A DNA stretch of 28,418 nt from positions 1-28,418 of the forward strand of contig NZ_CALKZP010000059.1 in assembly GCF_938002845.1 (NCBI RefSeq). The letters are read 5' to 3'. The notes under the pieces are model-generated. The model made no database searches. It saw only the letters and a program-made list of their open reading frames with translations, and was not told where the DNA came from. Shown here in pieces: positions 13,614 through 21,688 of this stretch. The translations under genes were made by a program, and so were the position numbers. This DNA comes from an uncultured Campylobacter sp. (GTDB taxonomy: Bacteria; Campylobacterota; Campylobacteria; Campylobacterales; Campylobacteraceae). Position 1 is the stretch's first letter, and each line of letters starts with the position of its first letter.

Positions 13614-14633
13614 ATGAAAAAATTTTTACTACTGCTTTTGGCGGGCGCGCTTTTTGCGAGCGCAGCAGAGCTTAGAACTATCAAGGATATGGACGGAGCT
13701 GAGGTCAAAATCCCCGCAAAAGTTGAGCGTATCGCGGCACTCTGGCACTCGAACAATCAAATTTTACTGGCCCTAGGAGGAGCGGACAAGATCGTCGCTA
13801 CCACCGATAACATCAGCAAAAACGCATGGTTTCTTAAAATTTATCCGCGCCTAGCGCAGATCCCAGTACTGCTAAAAAATAACGACGTAAATTTAGAGGA
13901 GCTGATGAGCCGTAACCCCGACGTAGTCATCGTCTCAACCGCATTGGCAGGCGAAAATTTAGCTAAGCAGGGCTTTACCGTTTTAAAGGCGAGCTTTAGC
14001 GATTACGAGCAGATGAGGCGCAGCATCAGGATGTGCGGCGATATGCTAGGCGGCGACGCGCCGCAAAGAGCGAAGGATCTGATCTCAAATCTCGATAAAA
14101 ATATCGCTTTGGTTAGCGGCCGCACCGCAAATTTAAGTCCCGATAAGCGCCCGCGCGTCCTTCACATCGTAGGCGGAAGCGATCTTTTAAAGATCGACGG
14201 CAAGGGCACGCTGATCGACTCGTGGATAGAGCTGGCCGGCGGAACGAATGCGATCACCGCCACCAAAGGTCCGATGAAAACCATCACTGCCGAGGAGATC
14301 ATCGCTAGCAACCCGCAGATCATAATCGTGGGCGGCGATCACAACGAAGATGCGGTAGAGAAGATCAAGGCTAGCCCGGTTTACAGCGGCACAGATGCGG
14401 TCAAAAACGGACGCGTTTACGGCAATCCGCGCGGGGTTTTTAACTGGGATCGATACGGCGCGGACGCAGTGCTTCAAATTTTATGGGCAGCCAAAACCAT
14501 CCAGCCAGAGCTATTTGCCGACATCGACGTAAAGGCCGAAACGAAGGCGTTTTATAAAAAATTTATGAATTACGAACTAAGCGATACGGAATTTGGCTAT
14601 ATCTTAAAAGGACTTAACCCGGAGGGTAAATAA
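13614..14633 (+). CDS. Fe/B12-type ABC transporter substrate-binding protein (solitary)
   Basis: The protein has 339 residues from the ATG at 13614, chosen over an upstream in-frame ATG (13560) because TTAGGAG precedes it and a signal peptide (MKKFLLLLLAGALFASAA) starts exactly there. The mature part is a class III periplasmic binding protein of the Fe3+-siderophore/haem/B12/nickel type. It has KVERIAALWHSNNQILLALGG, a NPDVVIVS strand, a long connecting helix, ASNPQIIIVGG, VKNGRVYGNP and a terminal FNWDRYGADAVLQILWAAKT. The ligand cannot be told from sequence. No permease or ATPase gene is adjacent, so it must work with a transporter encoded elsewhere. An extended AT-rich block (13508-13523) upstream vaguely resembles a Fur site, without a convincing consensus. 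Confidence 0.88.
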   Translation: MKKFLLLLLAGALFASAAELRTIKDMDGAEVKIPAKVERIAALWHSNNQILLALGGADKIVATTDNISKNAWFLKIYPRLAQIPVLLKNNDVNLEELMSRNPDVVIVSTALAGENLAKQGFTVLKASFSDYEQMRRSIRMCGDMLGGDAPQRAKDLISNLDKNIALVSGRTANLSPDKRPRVLHIVGGSDLLKIDGKGTLIDSWIELAGGTNAITATKGPMKTITAEEIIASNPQIIIVGGDHNEDAVEKIKASPVYSGTDAVKNGRVYGNPRGVFNWDRYGADAVLQILWAAKTIQPELFADIDVKAETKAFYKKFMNYELSDTEFGYILKGLNPEGK

Positions 14634-15115
14634 GACGCGGCACCGAACAAACGGCATCAGCGCTACACCTAGCAGGCAACCCGTGCCGAACAGTTTCATC
14701 GTGTAGTAGGCAGCGAGTACATCGGCACAGAATGTTTCATCGTGCGACGCACATCGGCGCCGAGCGACCGCCCGTCCTATCTCGACACCAGATAGACAAA
14801 TCGTCTAGTCATACGAGCGGGCGTCGTATCGTCAAAACAAGCGCCGCTATCTCGCATTTTTGGCGCGTTGAAGTGCGGATGCCGCCCGCATAAAAGCGCA
14901 TATCCCATCGGTGCTCGGCGAGTCGATACCTAAATGACGGCGTCGTTGCCGCATTGTCCCAACCGAAACGGCATCCTTAACGCGCGGCGTGCCGAGCAAA
15001 AATAGCCGTAACATGTCAAACAGGCGGTGCGAGGCGGAGTAAAATTTAAACCCACGGCGAGTAGAAAAAGACAAAACAAAGCTGCAGGATAAAATTTAAA
15101 GCAAAGGAAGCGGTC
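14634..15115. other. Gene-free stretch of atypical composition
   Basis: Some 480 bases hold no supported gene. From about 14640 to 15040 the AAATTT word that saturates the rest of the window is absent, and the DNA is GC-rich with many CG steps. A GTTTCATCGTG motif occurs twice (about 14684 and 14727). The minus-strand open frame at 14847-15074 has no ribosome site. The stretch may be a decayed or imported segment. Confidence 0.5.
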
Positions 15116-15679
15116 ATGGAAATTTCATTTTTTACGACACTTGAGCCTTCTCTAGCGGGCGCTTGGATACCCTCATTTGCGATGGTGCTGATACAGTTCG
15201 CGTATATGTTTATCTACAAAGAGGTCGGCAAGCGCGCCACCGATACCTCGTGGTACACGCTCGCGGACAAGCGAAATGCGATCATAAGCTCGCTGATGCA
15301 AGTAGCACTGCTTATTTTATCGGTATTCGTGCCGCTTAAGACGGATAGCGCGTGGTTTTGGATCGGAGCGGTGATCTATATAGCGGCTTTTGCGGGCTTC
15401 ATCAAGGCGTTTTACGACTATGCGGCAGCCCCTGCGGACAAGGCCGCACAAGGCGGCATCTACCGCCTATCGCGCAATCCGATGTATTTCTTTTATTTCC
15501 TCGGCATGGCTGGCGTTTGCGTCGCTTCGGCGTCGCTGTGGCTACTAATAGCGATAGTGCCCTTTGCCATATATAATCATCTCGTGGTCCTGGGCGAGGA
15601 GCGTTACTGCGAGCGAACCTACGGACAGGAATATCTAAAGTATAAACGCAAGACGCCGAGATATTTTTTGTTCTTTTAA
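15116..15679 (+). CDS. Isoprenylcysteine carboxyl methyltransferase-like membrane protein
   Basis: This 187-residue protein has four to five predicted transmembrane helices (about 18-34, 55-73, 80-100, 125-158). It carries the SAM-binding signature of the ICMT/phospholipid-methyltransferase superfamily: GGIYRLSRNPMYF at 113-125, and EERYCERTYGQEY plus a KRKTPRY end at 161-183. Family members use S-adenosylmethionine to methylate lipid-like substrates in the membrane. The substrate here is unknown; prenylated proteins are not expected in bacteria. AAAGGAAG precedes the ATG. The gene stands alone, convergent with the NlpC/P60 lipoprotein gene. Confidence 0.85.
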   Translation: MEISFFTTLEPSLAGAWIPSFAMVLIQFAYMFIYKEVGKRATDTSWYTLADKRNAIISSLMQVALLILSVFVPLKTDSAWFWIGAVIYIAAFAGFIKAFYDYAAAPADKAAQGGIYRLSRNPMYFFYFLGMAGVCVASASLWLLIAIVPFAIYNHLVVLGEERYCERTYGQEYLKYKRKTPRYFLFF

Positions 15680-16018
15680 GGGGAGCGGCGCGCGATTGAG
15701 CTTTAAAGCAAAGCGTAAATTTAGATAGCGATTTTAAAATTTTAACTAGACTTGCGGGCTAATTTTAAAATTTTGCCCGAAATTTTAAAGACTGCGAGAT
15801 ATAGGCTTAAATTTAGACTAAATTTAAGCCCGAAATTTCAAATTCATTCGCTATCTAGGCTAAATTTAAAATAGTCGGTATTTAAAAACGCCATTTTAAA
15901 TTTACGCTTGCAGGCATTATGGCGTCCGTCAAGCGCGCGAGACTCCATAAACAGCGAAATCAATTACGACGGCAGCTATAAAGCAAAGCCCAATTCGCGC
16001 TTATACCCGCATATGCCG
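15680..16018. other. Gene-free stretch between convergent genes
   Basis: These 340 bases are dominated by AAATTT/TTTAAA words and hold a perfect 12-bp-stem hairpin (15804-15830). A second imperfect dyad, GGGC...GCCC, lies at about 15749-15778. A short plus-strand frame near 15955-16020 reads protein-like residues, but there is no start or ribosome site. Confidence 0.5.
15804..15830. terminator. Perfect 12-bp hairpin between convergent genes
   Basis: GGCTTAAATTTA (15804-15815) and TAAATTTAAGCC (15819-15830) are exact complements around a 3-base loop. It lies 125 bases after one gene and 190 before the end of the convergent one. No clean T-run follows on either strand, but the stem is long enough to act as a bidirectional terminator. 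Confidence 0.5.
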
Positions 16019-17395
16019 CTAATTTCCGCCTACATACGCAGACAGAGTGCTCGGATCCTCAGAAGCGAACCGATTGTCCGAAATAAAGTCATCCTCGCCC
16101 GAAAGCACGCTCATCGCGCTGATACGCGAGATTAGCAGACGATCCTCGGCGATGTCCGCTCGATCCGAGCCGATAGTAAGCGACGTAATCGCCGTGCGTC
16201 CGATGACTGCGCGCCCGCCATCCATCGTGCGAAGCCCCCAGATGTCGTGCAGCACCGCAGGCTTGCCGTCCACCCGCCCTACGTAGAGCATCACGTGGCC
16301 GGGCATATACAACAGGGTTTTATACGCCACGCCGTTTTTGCCGATAAAGCTAAGCTTTTCATCCGCGCTCATCCCCGCCAGCGAAAAACGCTTGCCGCGG
16401 CCCGATTGCGCCTTAGAATTTCGCGGCAGCCACAGCCCGAAATTTGCCAAAAAATCTTTCGTCATAAGCGAGCAATCGCGAAGAAATTTATACCCGCCCC
16501 AGCCGTATTTCTGCCCAAGCAGGCTAGCGGCTACGATCTTTGAGTTTTGCTCATCTAGCGGCGCGGGCCAGAGCCTCGCATCCTCCGCGCTAACGAAATA
16601 TCTCTTGCCGCCAAACTGAGTTAAAATTTCGCCACCGAATACGCTCCGTATGCCGAGTGTGCCGCCAAGATCGCGTTCGCCGCTAAAATCATACGGCAGG
16701 ATCGTGCCGGTGCGCGCCCTAAAAAGTTCCACGCTGTTTTCGTCATAGACGGCGGCGCCGTCGCGCAGGATCGTTATAAATTTAGAATTTGCGTAGATAT
16801 CCGCCTGCTGAGGACTGATGCGCTTTATCGCATCGCTTCTTATCCAACCCCACACGCCGTCGTTGCGCACGAACGCCCACACGCCGTCTCTGCTGTAATG
16901 CGACAGCAGCAGCGGATAGCCCACGCTCACGGCGGAATTTGCGGCGTAATCAAACGGCTCGCCCTCCCCCGGCTCGCTCGGATCGCCGAAAATCGGCAAG
17001 TCGCTTGGGATATTTCGCAGTAGCGCGTTTTTTACCGTTATAGCGGGCGCGGAGATCAGCCCGAACGCCTCTTCGTTCGCGTTTATACGAATGCTTTGAT
17101 AGATCGCATCGTCGTATATCCTGCCTGCGGCGTCAAAGTGGCGCCCCTTGGCGTAATTAAGCCCCCAAAAAGTATCTATTCCCGCCTTCACGGGCGCATC
17201 ATCAAACCAAATTTTAAAATAGCGGCTCTTAAACGCGCTTCCGCTTATGTTTTGCATCGAAGCGGGAGCCGGCAGCCGCTCGCTGTTTTGAGCGTATTCG
17301 AGATCTAAAACCGCGGGATTTTCCGGGATAAACTTATGGGTGGCGCAACCTGCAAGGATTAAAGTCGCGAAGATGAGAGATATTAATCGTTTCAA
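16019..17395 (-). CDS. NlpC/P60 family lipoprotein with SH3 domains (peptidoglycan hydrolase)
   Basis: The protein has 458 residues and a lipobox LAGC (lipidated C17), so it is membrane-anchored in the envelope. An N-terminal stabilising domain (about 45-125, FKSRYFKIWFDD, then DTFWGLNYAKGRHF) is followed by two SH3-like segments (about 125-195, with DGVWAFVRNDGVWGWI, and 200-275). A C-terminal NlpC/P60 cysteine peptidase domain has C308 in LRDCSLMTKDF, H367 in MPGHVMLYVG and H383 in VLHDIWG as the predicted triad. This is the YkfC-like architecture. Such enzymes cut peptide stems in peptidoglycan, typically gamma-D-Glu bonds. All catalytic residues are present. The last ~55 residues (LISRISAMSVLSGEDD onward) are an extra, probably flexible tail. 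The gene is divergent from the helicase gene across 56 bases. Confidence 0.9.
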   Translation of the reverse strand: MKRLISLIFATLILAGCATHKFIPENPAVLDLEYAQNSERLPAPASMQNISGSAFKSRYFKIWFDDAPVKAGIDTFWGLNYAKGRHFDAAGRIYDDAIYQSIRINANEEAFGLISAPAITVKNALLRNIPSDLPIFGDPSEPGEGEPFDYAANSAVSVGYPLLLSHYSRDGVWAFVRNDGVWGWIRSDAIKRISPQQADIYANSKFITILRDGAAVYDENSVELFRARTGTILPYDFSGERDLGGTLGIRSVFGGEILTQFGGKRYFVSAEDARLWPAPLDEQNSKIVAASLLGQKYGWGGYKFLRDCSLMTKDFLANFGLWLPRNSKAQSGRGKRFSLAGMSADEKLSFIGKNGVAYKTLLYMPGHVMLYVGRVDGKPAVLHDIWGLRTMDGGRAVIGRTAITSLTIGSDRADIAEDRLLISRISAMSVLSGEDDFISDNRFASEDPSTLSAYVGGN

Positions 17396-17415
17396 ACAAA
17401 ATGCCTTTTAAAAAA

Positions 17416-17438
17416 TTTTGGCTATAATTTTGCCAAAA
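17416..17438 (+). promoter_or_regulatory. Promoter -10 enclosed by a 7-bp inverted repeat
   Basis: TATAAT (17423-17428) lies 24 bases before the helicase TTG start. It is enclosed exactly by TTTTGGC (17416-17422) and GCCAAAA (17432-17438). Occupation of this dyad by a protein would block the promoter. The divergent NlpC/P60 gene starts 20 bases away on the other side. Confidence 0.45.
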
Positions 17439-17451
17439 AATAGGAAAAAAC

Positions 17452-18789
17452 TTGATAAATTTCATCGTTCAAAAGCTAAAAGATCGCAATATTTTCATCA
17501 CGGGCGGCGCAGGCGTGGGCAAAAGCTACGTAATAAAAGAGCTCATCGAAAACTACCGCGCTCGCGGCAAGCTCGTCATCGTGCTCGGCAGCACCGGCAT
17601 CAGCGCCGTAGAGATCGGCGGCGTGACCGTGCATAGCTTCTTCCGCTTCGGCATTTGCAAAAACCACGAGGAGCTAAAGAGCTTCGATCGCAAACAAAGC
17701 GGCAAACTAAGCGAGCTACGAAAAATTTTAGCCCTCGCAGATCTCATCGTGATCGATGAAATTTCGATGATCGGCGCCGAGCTTTTCGAGATGATCTATC
17801 TTAGAATTTCAAGCTCTAAATTTAACGGACGGCTGCTCGTTACGGGCGATTTTTATCAGCTTCCGCCAGTGCGTAAAGAGGGCGAGAGAGCGCCGCGCGC
17901 GAGCCTATTTAGTGACTCGGATTACGCCTTCGGCTCGTACGCATGGAGGCAGTGCGAGTTTTTTTACGTCGAGATGATAGGCTCCAAGCGCACCGCAGAT
18001 GCGGCGCTATACCGCCTACTTTGCGAGCTGCGGCTCGGCATCACGAGCGAGCAGACGGCGGAGCTGATGCGATCTTTGATCATCGATGCCGCGCGAGCAG
18101 AACCAGATGCCACGATAATCTCGGGCCGAAACGCCGAAGTAGATGCGATAAATAACGCCAGACTAGCCAAGCTTAATGCGCCGCAAAGTAGCTTTGAGGG
18201 CGTTTATGAAGCGCTGCAAAGCGGCGTGAGCGAGCAAAAAATTCAAAAATGGATCGCCTCGCTAAACGCGCCGCAAAGTCTGACGCTGAAAGAAGGCGCG
18301 AAGGTGCTGTTTACCGCAAATAAAAGCGGCGAGTTTTTCAACGGCGAGCAAGGCGTCGTCGAAAAGATCGAAAAAAGTTCCGGTGGCGAGATCGAAAGCG
18401 TAGTCGTAAAAAAGCCCTCGGGTATACTATGCCGCGTGGGGCTACAAACATACGAACTAAGCGAAATCGCTGCAAGCGGCATGGATGCCGAGCAGATCGT
18501 GCTGGCGCGGTATTATCAGTTCCCGCTCAAGCTCGCATACGCCATCACGATCCACAAATCCCAAGGCATGAGCATCCAGCAGCTCATCTGCGACATCGAC
18601 AGGATCTTTGCCAAAGGGCAGCTCTACGTGGCGCTTTCGCGTGCGACGAGCCTTGCGGGGCTGGGCGTGATATATACGCGCACGGAGCCCTTGCTGCGGT
18701 ATTTGCAGCGCAACGCAAGCGTAGACGAGGCTGTGGTGAAATTTTATCAAGAGAATGAATTTTATAAAATTTTGGATCAAAAAATTTAA
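17452..18789 (+). CDS. Pif1-like/RecD-type SF1 DNA helicase
   Basis: This 445-residue cytosolic protein has all main SF1B motifs: Walker A GGAGVGKS (18-25), motif Ia STGISAVEIGG (47-57), Walker B LIVIDEISM (98-106, D102/E103), motif III TGDFYQLPPV (131-140), and late motifs AYAITIHKSQG and YVALSRATSLAGL. The order and the SRATS signature fit the Pif1 group of 5'-3' helicases, which act on replication barriers and recombination intermediates. The start is TTG at 17452 with AGGAA nine bases upstream; an earlier frame is a shadow. It lies nine bases before the DUF3137 gene, so the two are probably co-transcribed. Confidence 0.9.
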   Translation: MINFIVQKLKDRNIFITGGAGVGKSYVIKELIENYRARGKLVIVLGSTGISAVEIGGVTVHSFFRFGICKNHEELKSFDRKQSGKLSELRKILALADLIVIDEISMIGAELFEMIYLRISSSKFNGRLLVTGDFYQLPPVRKEGERAPRASLFSDSDYAFGSYAWRQCEFFYVEMIGSKRTADAALYRLLCELRLGITSEQTAELMRSLIIDAARAEPDATIISGRNAEVDAINNARLAKLNAPQSSFEGVYEALQSGVSEQKIQKWIASLNAPQSLTLKEGAKVLFTANKSGEFFNGEQGVVEKIEKSSGGEIESVVVKKPSGILCRVGLQTYELSEIAASGMDAEQIVLARYYQFPLKLAYAITIHKSQGMSIQQLICDIDRIFAKGQLYVALSRATSLAGLGVIYTRTEPLLRYLQRNASVDEAVVKFYQENEFYKILDQKI

Positions 18790-18797
18790 GGAAACGT

Positions 18798-19763
18798 ATG
18801 CAACTAGACAGGGCGATAGCGCTAAGTAGAGCCAAACAAAAAAAGTGTATTTGCAAGGTAGTGATGATCTATGCCAAGATAGCATTTTTGTATCTGTTTC
18901 CGTTTATCATAATGTTTGCGATCGATGCGGTATTTAAAACAGACGATGATACGGATTACAAGATGATCGAAGTCTATCTTATCTACGCGGTGCTTTTGAT
19001 TATTTATGTTGCTTGCATTTACGACGGCATTGCAGACGCCGCTTATGAATATAAACTATTTTACAAAAAAGTTTTGGTGCGCACGGCGATCTCACAGGCG
19101 TATCCGCAGCTTACTTATTCGCCAGGACGTGGCATAAGCGCGAAGGAATTCAGGCGAGCGGGAATCTTTGCAAACTCCGATTTTATCAGCGAAGATGAGA
19201 TAAAAGGCGAATGGGATGGGGTAAAATTTAGCCTTAGCGAGGCGATTAGAATCAAAAAGAACTACGATCTGGGCATAGACAATACCTATGTGAAGCTAGC
19301 TTCGCTTGCGATGAGCTTATATGATGCGTATATGGATTTTAACGGCAGCGTGCTGATATGCGAATTCGGCAAGAGATTTTACGCCAAAACCATCTTGGCG
19401 AGCCGCGAGCTAAATACAAAAATTTTAGTCGAGAAGGAGCTAATGGACAACGTCGTTTTTAATAGCGAATTTCGCGTGTTTGCTGACGACAAGGTCGAAG
19501 CTCGCTATCTATTGACGCCTACGTTGATGGAGCGACTAAATGAGCTGAAGCGATACTATTATAAATTTAGCATCAGTGCGGCATTTATGGATAATAAATT
19601 TTACCTATTTCTAAACGGCGCGCCGAACCGCTTCGAAACAGAGCTATTTAGCATACCTCCAACTACCGGAACGACATATGCTCACCAATACGAACTGGCT
19701 GAAATTTTAGAATTAGTAAGCGAGCTGGGTCACATAACCGGGGAGCTAGAAAGCAAAATTTAA
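18798..19763 (+). CDS. DUF3137 domain membrane protein
   Basis: The protein has 321 residues. Two transmembrane helices near the N-terminus (about 21-44 and 57-76) are followed by a cytosolic domain with the DUF3137 signature: IFANSDFISEDEIKGEWDG, FNSEFRVFADDKVEARYLLT (about 221-240) and PTLMERLNEL. The family has no settled function that I know of. AAGGAA precedes the ATG, only nine bases after the helicase stop, so they form a two-gene unit. Length is normal for the family. Confidence 0.88.
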   Translation: MQLDRAIALSRAKQKKCICKVVMIYAKIAFLYLFPFIIMFAIDAVFKTDDDTDYKMIEVYLIYAVLLIIYVACIYDGIADAAYEYKLFYKKVLVRTAISQAYPQLTYSPGRGISAKEFRRAGIFANSDFISEDEIKGEWDGVKFSLSEAIRIKKNYDLGIDNTYVKLASLAMSLYDAYMDFNGSVLICEFGKRFYAKTILASRELNTKILVEKELMDNVVFNSEFRVFADDKVEARYLLTPTLMERLNELKRYYYKFSISAAFMDNKFYLFLNGAPNRFETELFSIPPTTGTTYAHQYELAEILELVSELGHITGELESKI

Positions 19764-19765
19764 TC

Positions 19766-19793
19766 AGCCCGTATCGTTTAAATTTAACGGGCT
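19766..19793. terminator. Bidirectional terminator between convergent genes
   Basis: AGCCCGT (19766-19772) pairs perfectly with ACGGGCT (19787-19793) around a 14-base AT-rich loop. The flanks are AAATTT-rich on both sides. It fills the 46-base gap between the DUF3137 and aminotransferase stop codons. Confidence 0.6.
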
Positions 19794-19809
19794 AAATTTG
19801 ACCACCCTA

Positions 19810-20688
19810 TTACAGTCCTGCTTCGGCTCTTAACCGCACAGCATACATCTCGCGTAGGCGCGGTACGTATTTACCGACCGCACCGCCCCCGATCGCTCTG
19901 CCGTCTGCTTTTACGATCGGTAGCACCATCAGCGTCGCCGCACTGATAAAGGCTTCATCGGCCTCATAAACCTCGCTCATTCCAAACGCCCGCTGCTGCA
20001 CGCTAAGCCCCGCCTGCTCGGCAAGACCCAAGATCACCTTGCGGCGGATGCCCGGCAGTATGTCGTTTGAAAGCGGTCGCGTGATCAGAACGTCATCTTT
20101 GATGATAAATGCGCTGGAGCTCGAACACTCGGTAACAAGCCCGTCCTCAATCAAAAAGCACTCATAAGCGCCAGCCTTGTGGGCCTCGTGCTTTAAGATA
20201 CACTGAGCTAAAAGCGAGATCGATTTTATATCACGCCTGTGCCAGCGGATCTCGGGCAGACTTACGATCTCGATCCCCTCTTTTGCGAGCGGATTATCAA
20301 AAATTTGCGTATGATAGACGAAAGCAAAAACGCTGGGCTCTATGCCGCGGACGTAATCAAAATCGCGCATCGCGGCACCTCTTGTGATTTGAGTATAGAA
20401 AGCGCCCTCTTTTACGCCGCCCTGCGCGATGAGCTCATATAAAATTTCCTCATATTTTTCGCGAGAATACGGGATCTTTAGCTCGATCTGCGCGGCGCTG
20501 CGCTCAAAGCGCTCCCAAAAATCCGCCCTGTCGCAAATTTTAGAATTTACCACGGGCGCTACTTCATAGATGCCGTCTCCGAGCACGAAACCGCGATCAA
20601 AAGGGCTTATCGCAGCCTCTTTGGCTTTGCAAAATTTGCCGTTAATATAAACTATCTCATCGCCGCTCATTCCGCTGATTTCAAACAT
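19810..20688 (-). CDS. PLP-dependent class IV aminotransferase (D-amino acid/branched-chain type)
   Basis: The protein has 292 residues of fold type IV. DRGFVLGDGIYEV lies at 31-43. Catalytic K155 is in WHRRDIKSISLLAQ, E187 in LVTECSSSSAF binds the PLP pyridine nitrogen, and a SNDILPGIRRKVI loop binds phosphate. The overall length and the RWHRRDIKS motif are closest to D-alanine aminotransferases. Branched-chain or aminodeoxychorismate-lyase activity cannot be excluded. A D-alanine or D-glutamate role would link it to peptidoglycan synthesis. AAGGAG seven bases before the first ATG supports that start over an internal ATG six codons later. It is divergent from the small membrane protein gene. 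Confidence 0.9.
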   Translation of the reverse strand: MFEISGMSGDEIVYINGKFCKAKEAAISPFDRGFVLGDGIYEVAPVVNSKICDRADFWERFERSAAQIELKIPYSREKYEEILYELIAQGGVKEGAFYTQITRGAAMRDFDYVRGIEPSVFAFVYHTQIFDNPLAKEGIEIVSLPEIRWHRRDIKSISLLAQCILKHEAHKAGAYECFLIEDGLVTECSSSSAFIIKDDVLITRPLSNDILPGIRRKVILGLAEQAGLSVQQRAFGMSEVYEADEAFISAATLMVLPIVKADGRAIGGGAVGKYVPRLREMYAVRLRAEAGL

Positions 20689-20741
20689 AATCGCTCCTTG
20701 AAATTTCGCACCATTTTATCTTATAACAATTTAATTTAAGA

Positions 20742-20747
20742 TATAAT
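20742..20747 (+). promoter_or_regulatory. -10 box for the 20772 gene
   Basis: TATAAT lies 25 bases before the ATG, preceded by periodic T/A runs. This is the usual vegetative promoter look in this group, in which no strict -35 is needed. Confidence 0.55.
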
Positions 20748-20771
20748 GCCGCAAAAATCGAAGGGAACCCG

Positions 20772-21275
20772 ATGGATAAATCAAATTTTAAAGATAGGCT
20801 TTTAGAAATTATGTTTCATGTCTCGCATAAACCCGTGCTTTTCCGTGATCTGCTCGAAGCCAACGCCGAGTTTAACGACGGAATGCTCGTCGATCCTTCG
20901 AAGCTAAATTTTAAATTTAACTACGGCAAATCCTACGTGATCTTCGCCTGCTTCGCATTCGTCTGCGTAATGTTTTTGATAACGCTGACGCACGCGATGT
21001 TTGAAAAGATCGACTTTCACTTCTCCATTTTATTTACGATCATAGCGACATCGGCGGTTTTTATCGGCTTTGATTGCTTCAAAGCGTGGGCTAGAAAAAA
21101 GCTTACTCACGAGCTCATCAAACGCGCTTGGGCGAACCATTTCCTCTACTTCCCCTACGAAAAATACAGCCGCATAGTCGAAAATATCTACAACGAAGCG
21201 CTCAAAAATGACGTGCCTAGACGCGAGCTAGAACAATACGTGCTAAGCAAAATCGTAGAAGTTGGTGAAAAATAG
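20772..21275 (+). CDS. Small two-helix membrane protein (unknown function)
   Basis: The protein has 167 residues. A soluble N-terminal part (1-52) is followed by two transmembrane helices (about 54-74 and 83-101) with a short loop between, and a basic helical cytosolic tail (WARKKLTHELIKRAW and onward; YEKYSRIVENIYNEALKND; RRELEQYVLSKIVEV). I recognise no family. It has its own -10 box and an AAGGGA site, and is divergent from the aminotransferase gene. Amphipathic helices in the tail suggest oligomerisation or a protein partner at the membrane. Confidence 0.75.
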   Translation: MDKSNFKDRLLEIMFHVSHKPVLFRDLLEANAEFNDGMLVDPSKLNFKFNYGKSYVIFACFAFVCVMFLITLTHAMFEKIDFHFSILFTIIATSAVFIGFDCFKAWARKKLTHELIKRAWANHFLYFPYEKYSRIVENIYNEALKNDVPRRELEQYVLSKIVEVGEK

Positions 21276-21688
21276 TTTTAAAATACCGCAAAATTCTATA
21301 ACGCAAAAAAGCATTACGATCCAAGCAAATTTTAAAATTTTATTGCGAAATATGCGGCACGTAGGCAAGACGTAAAAATTCCGGCTCGAAAAGCAAGCAG
21401 GTATGATGGATGAATTCCAAATTAAAATTCTATGGCGATACCGCAAAAACTGCGCCGTAAATTACGATAGATAAATTTTAATTAAAGTCTATACTTCCCT
21501 GCGCCACATTTCGCTACGGCTAAATTTCACTTCATAAAATTTTATCTATCGCTTCTTAAATTCTAATCTCGTTCACTTACTGCCGATTTAGCAATCTGTA
21601 TTATGTAATTGAAGTTATGTTTAACTATTTTAGGGTAAAATCACGCAATATCTAAGGGATAATATTAAATTTAAGAAAAGGATAGTTT
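21276..21688. other. Gene-free stretch before the binding-protein cluster
   Basis: These 413 bases hold no credible gene; the minus-strand frame overlapping 21243-21446 is a shadow. It is AT-rich. Near the end, TAAAAT (21636-21641) and GATAATAT (about 21658) are possible -10 elements for the first binding-protein gene. Confidence 0.5.

Noticed and set aside
14847..15074. 75-codon minus-strand frame
   Set aside because: There is no ribosome site or recognisable domain; it is likely chance in a GC-rich stretch.
15955..16020. Protein-like residues (SEINYDGSYKAKPNSRLYPH) in a plus-strand frame
   Set aside because: No start, ribosome site or continuation; it runs antisense into the NlpC/P60 gene.
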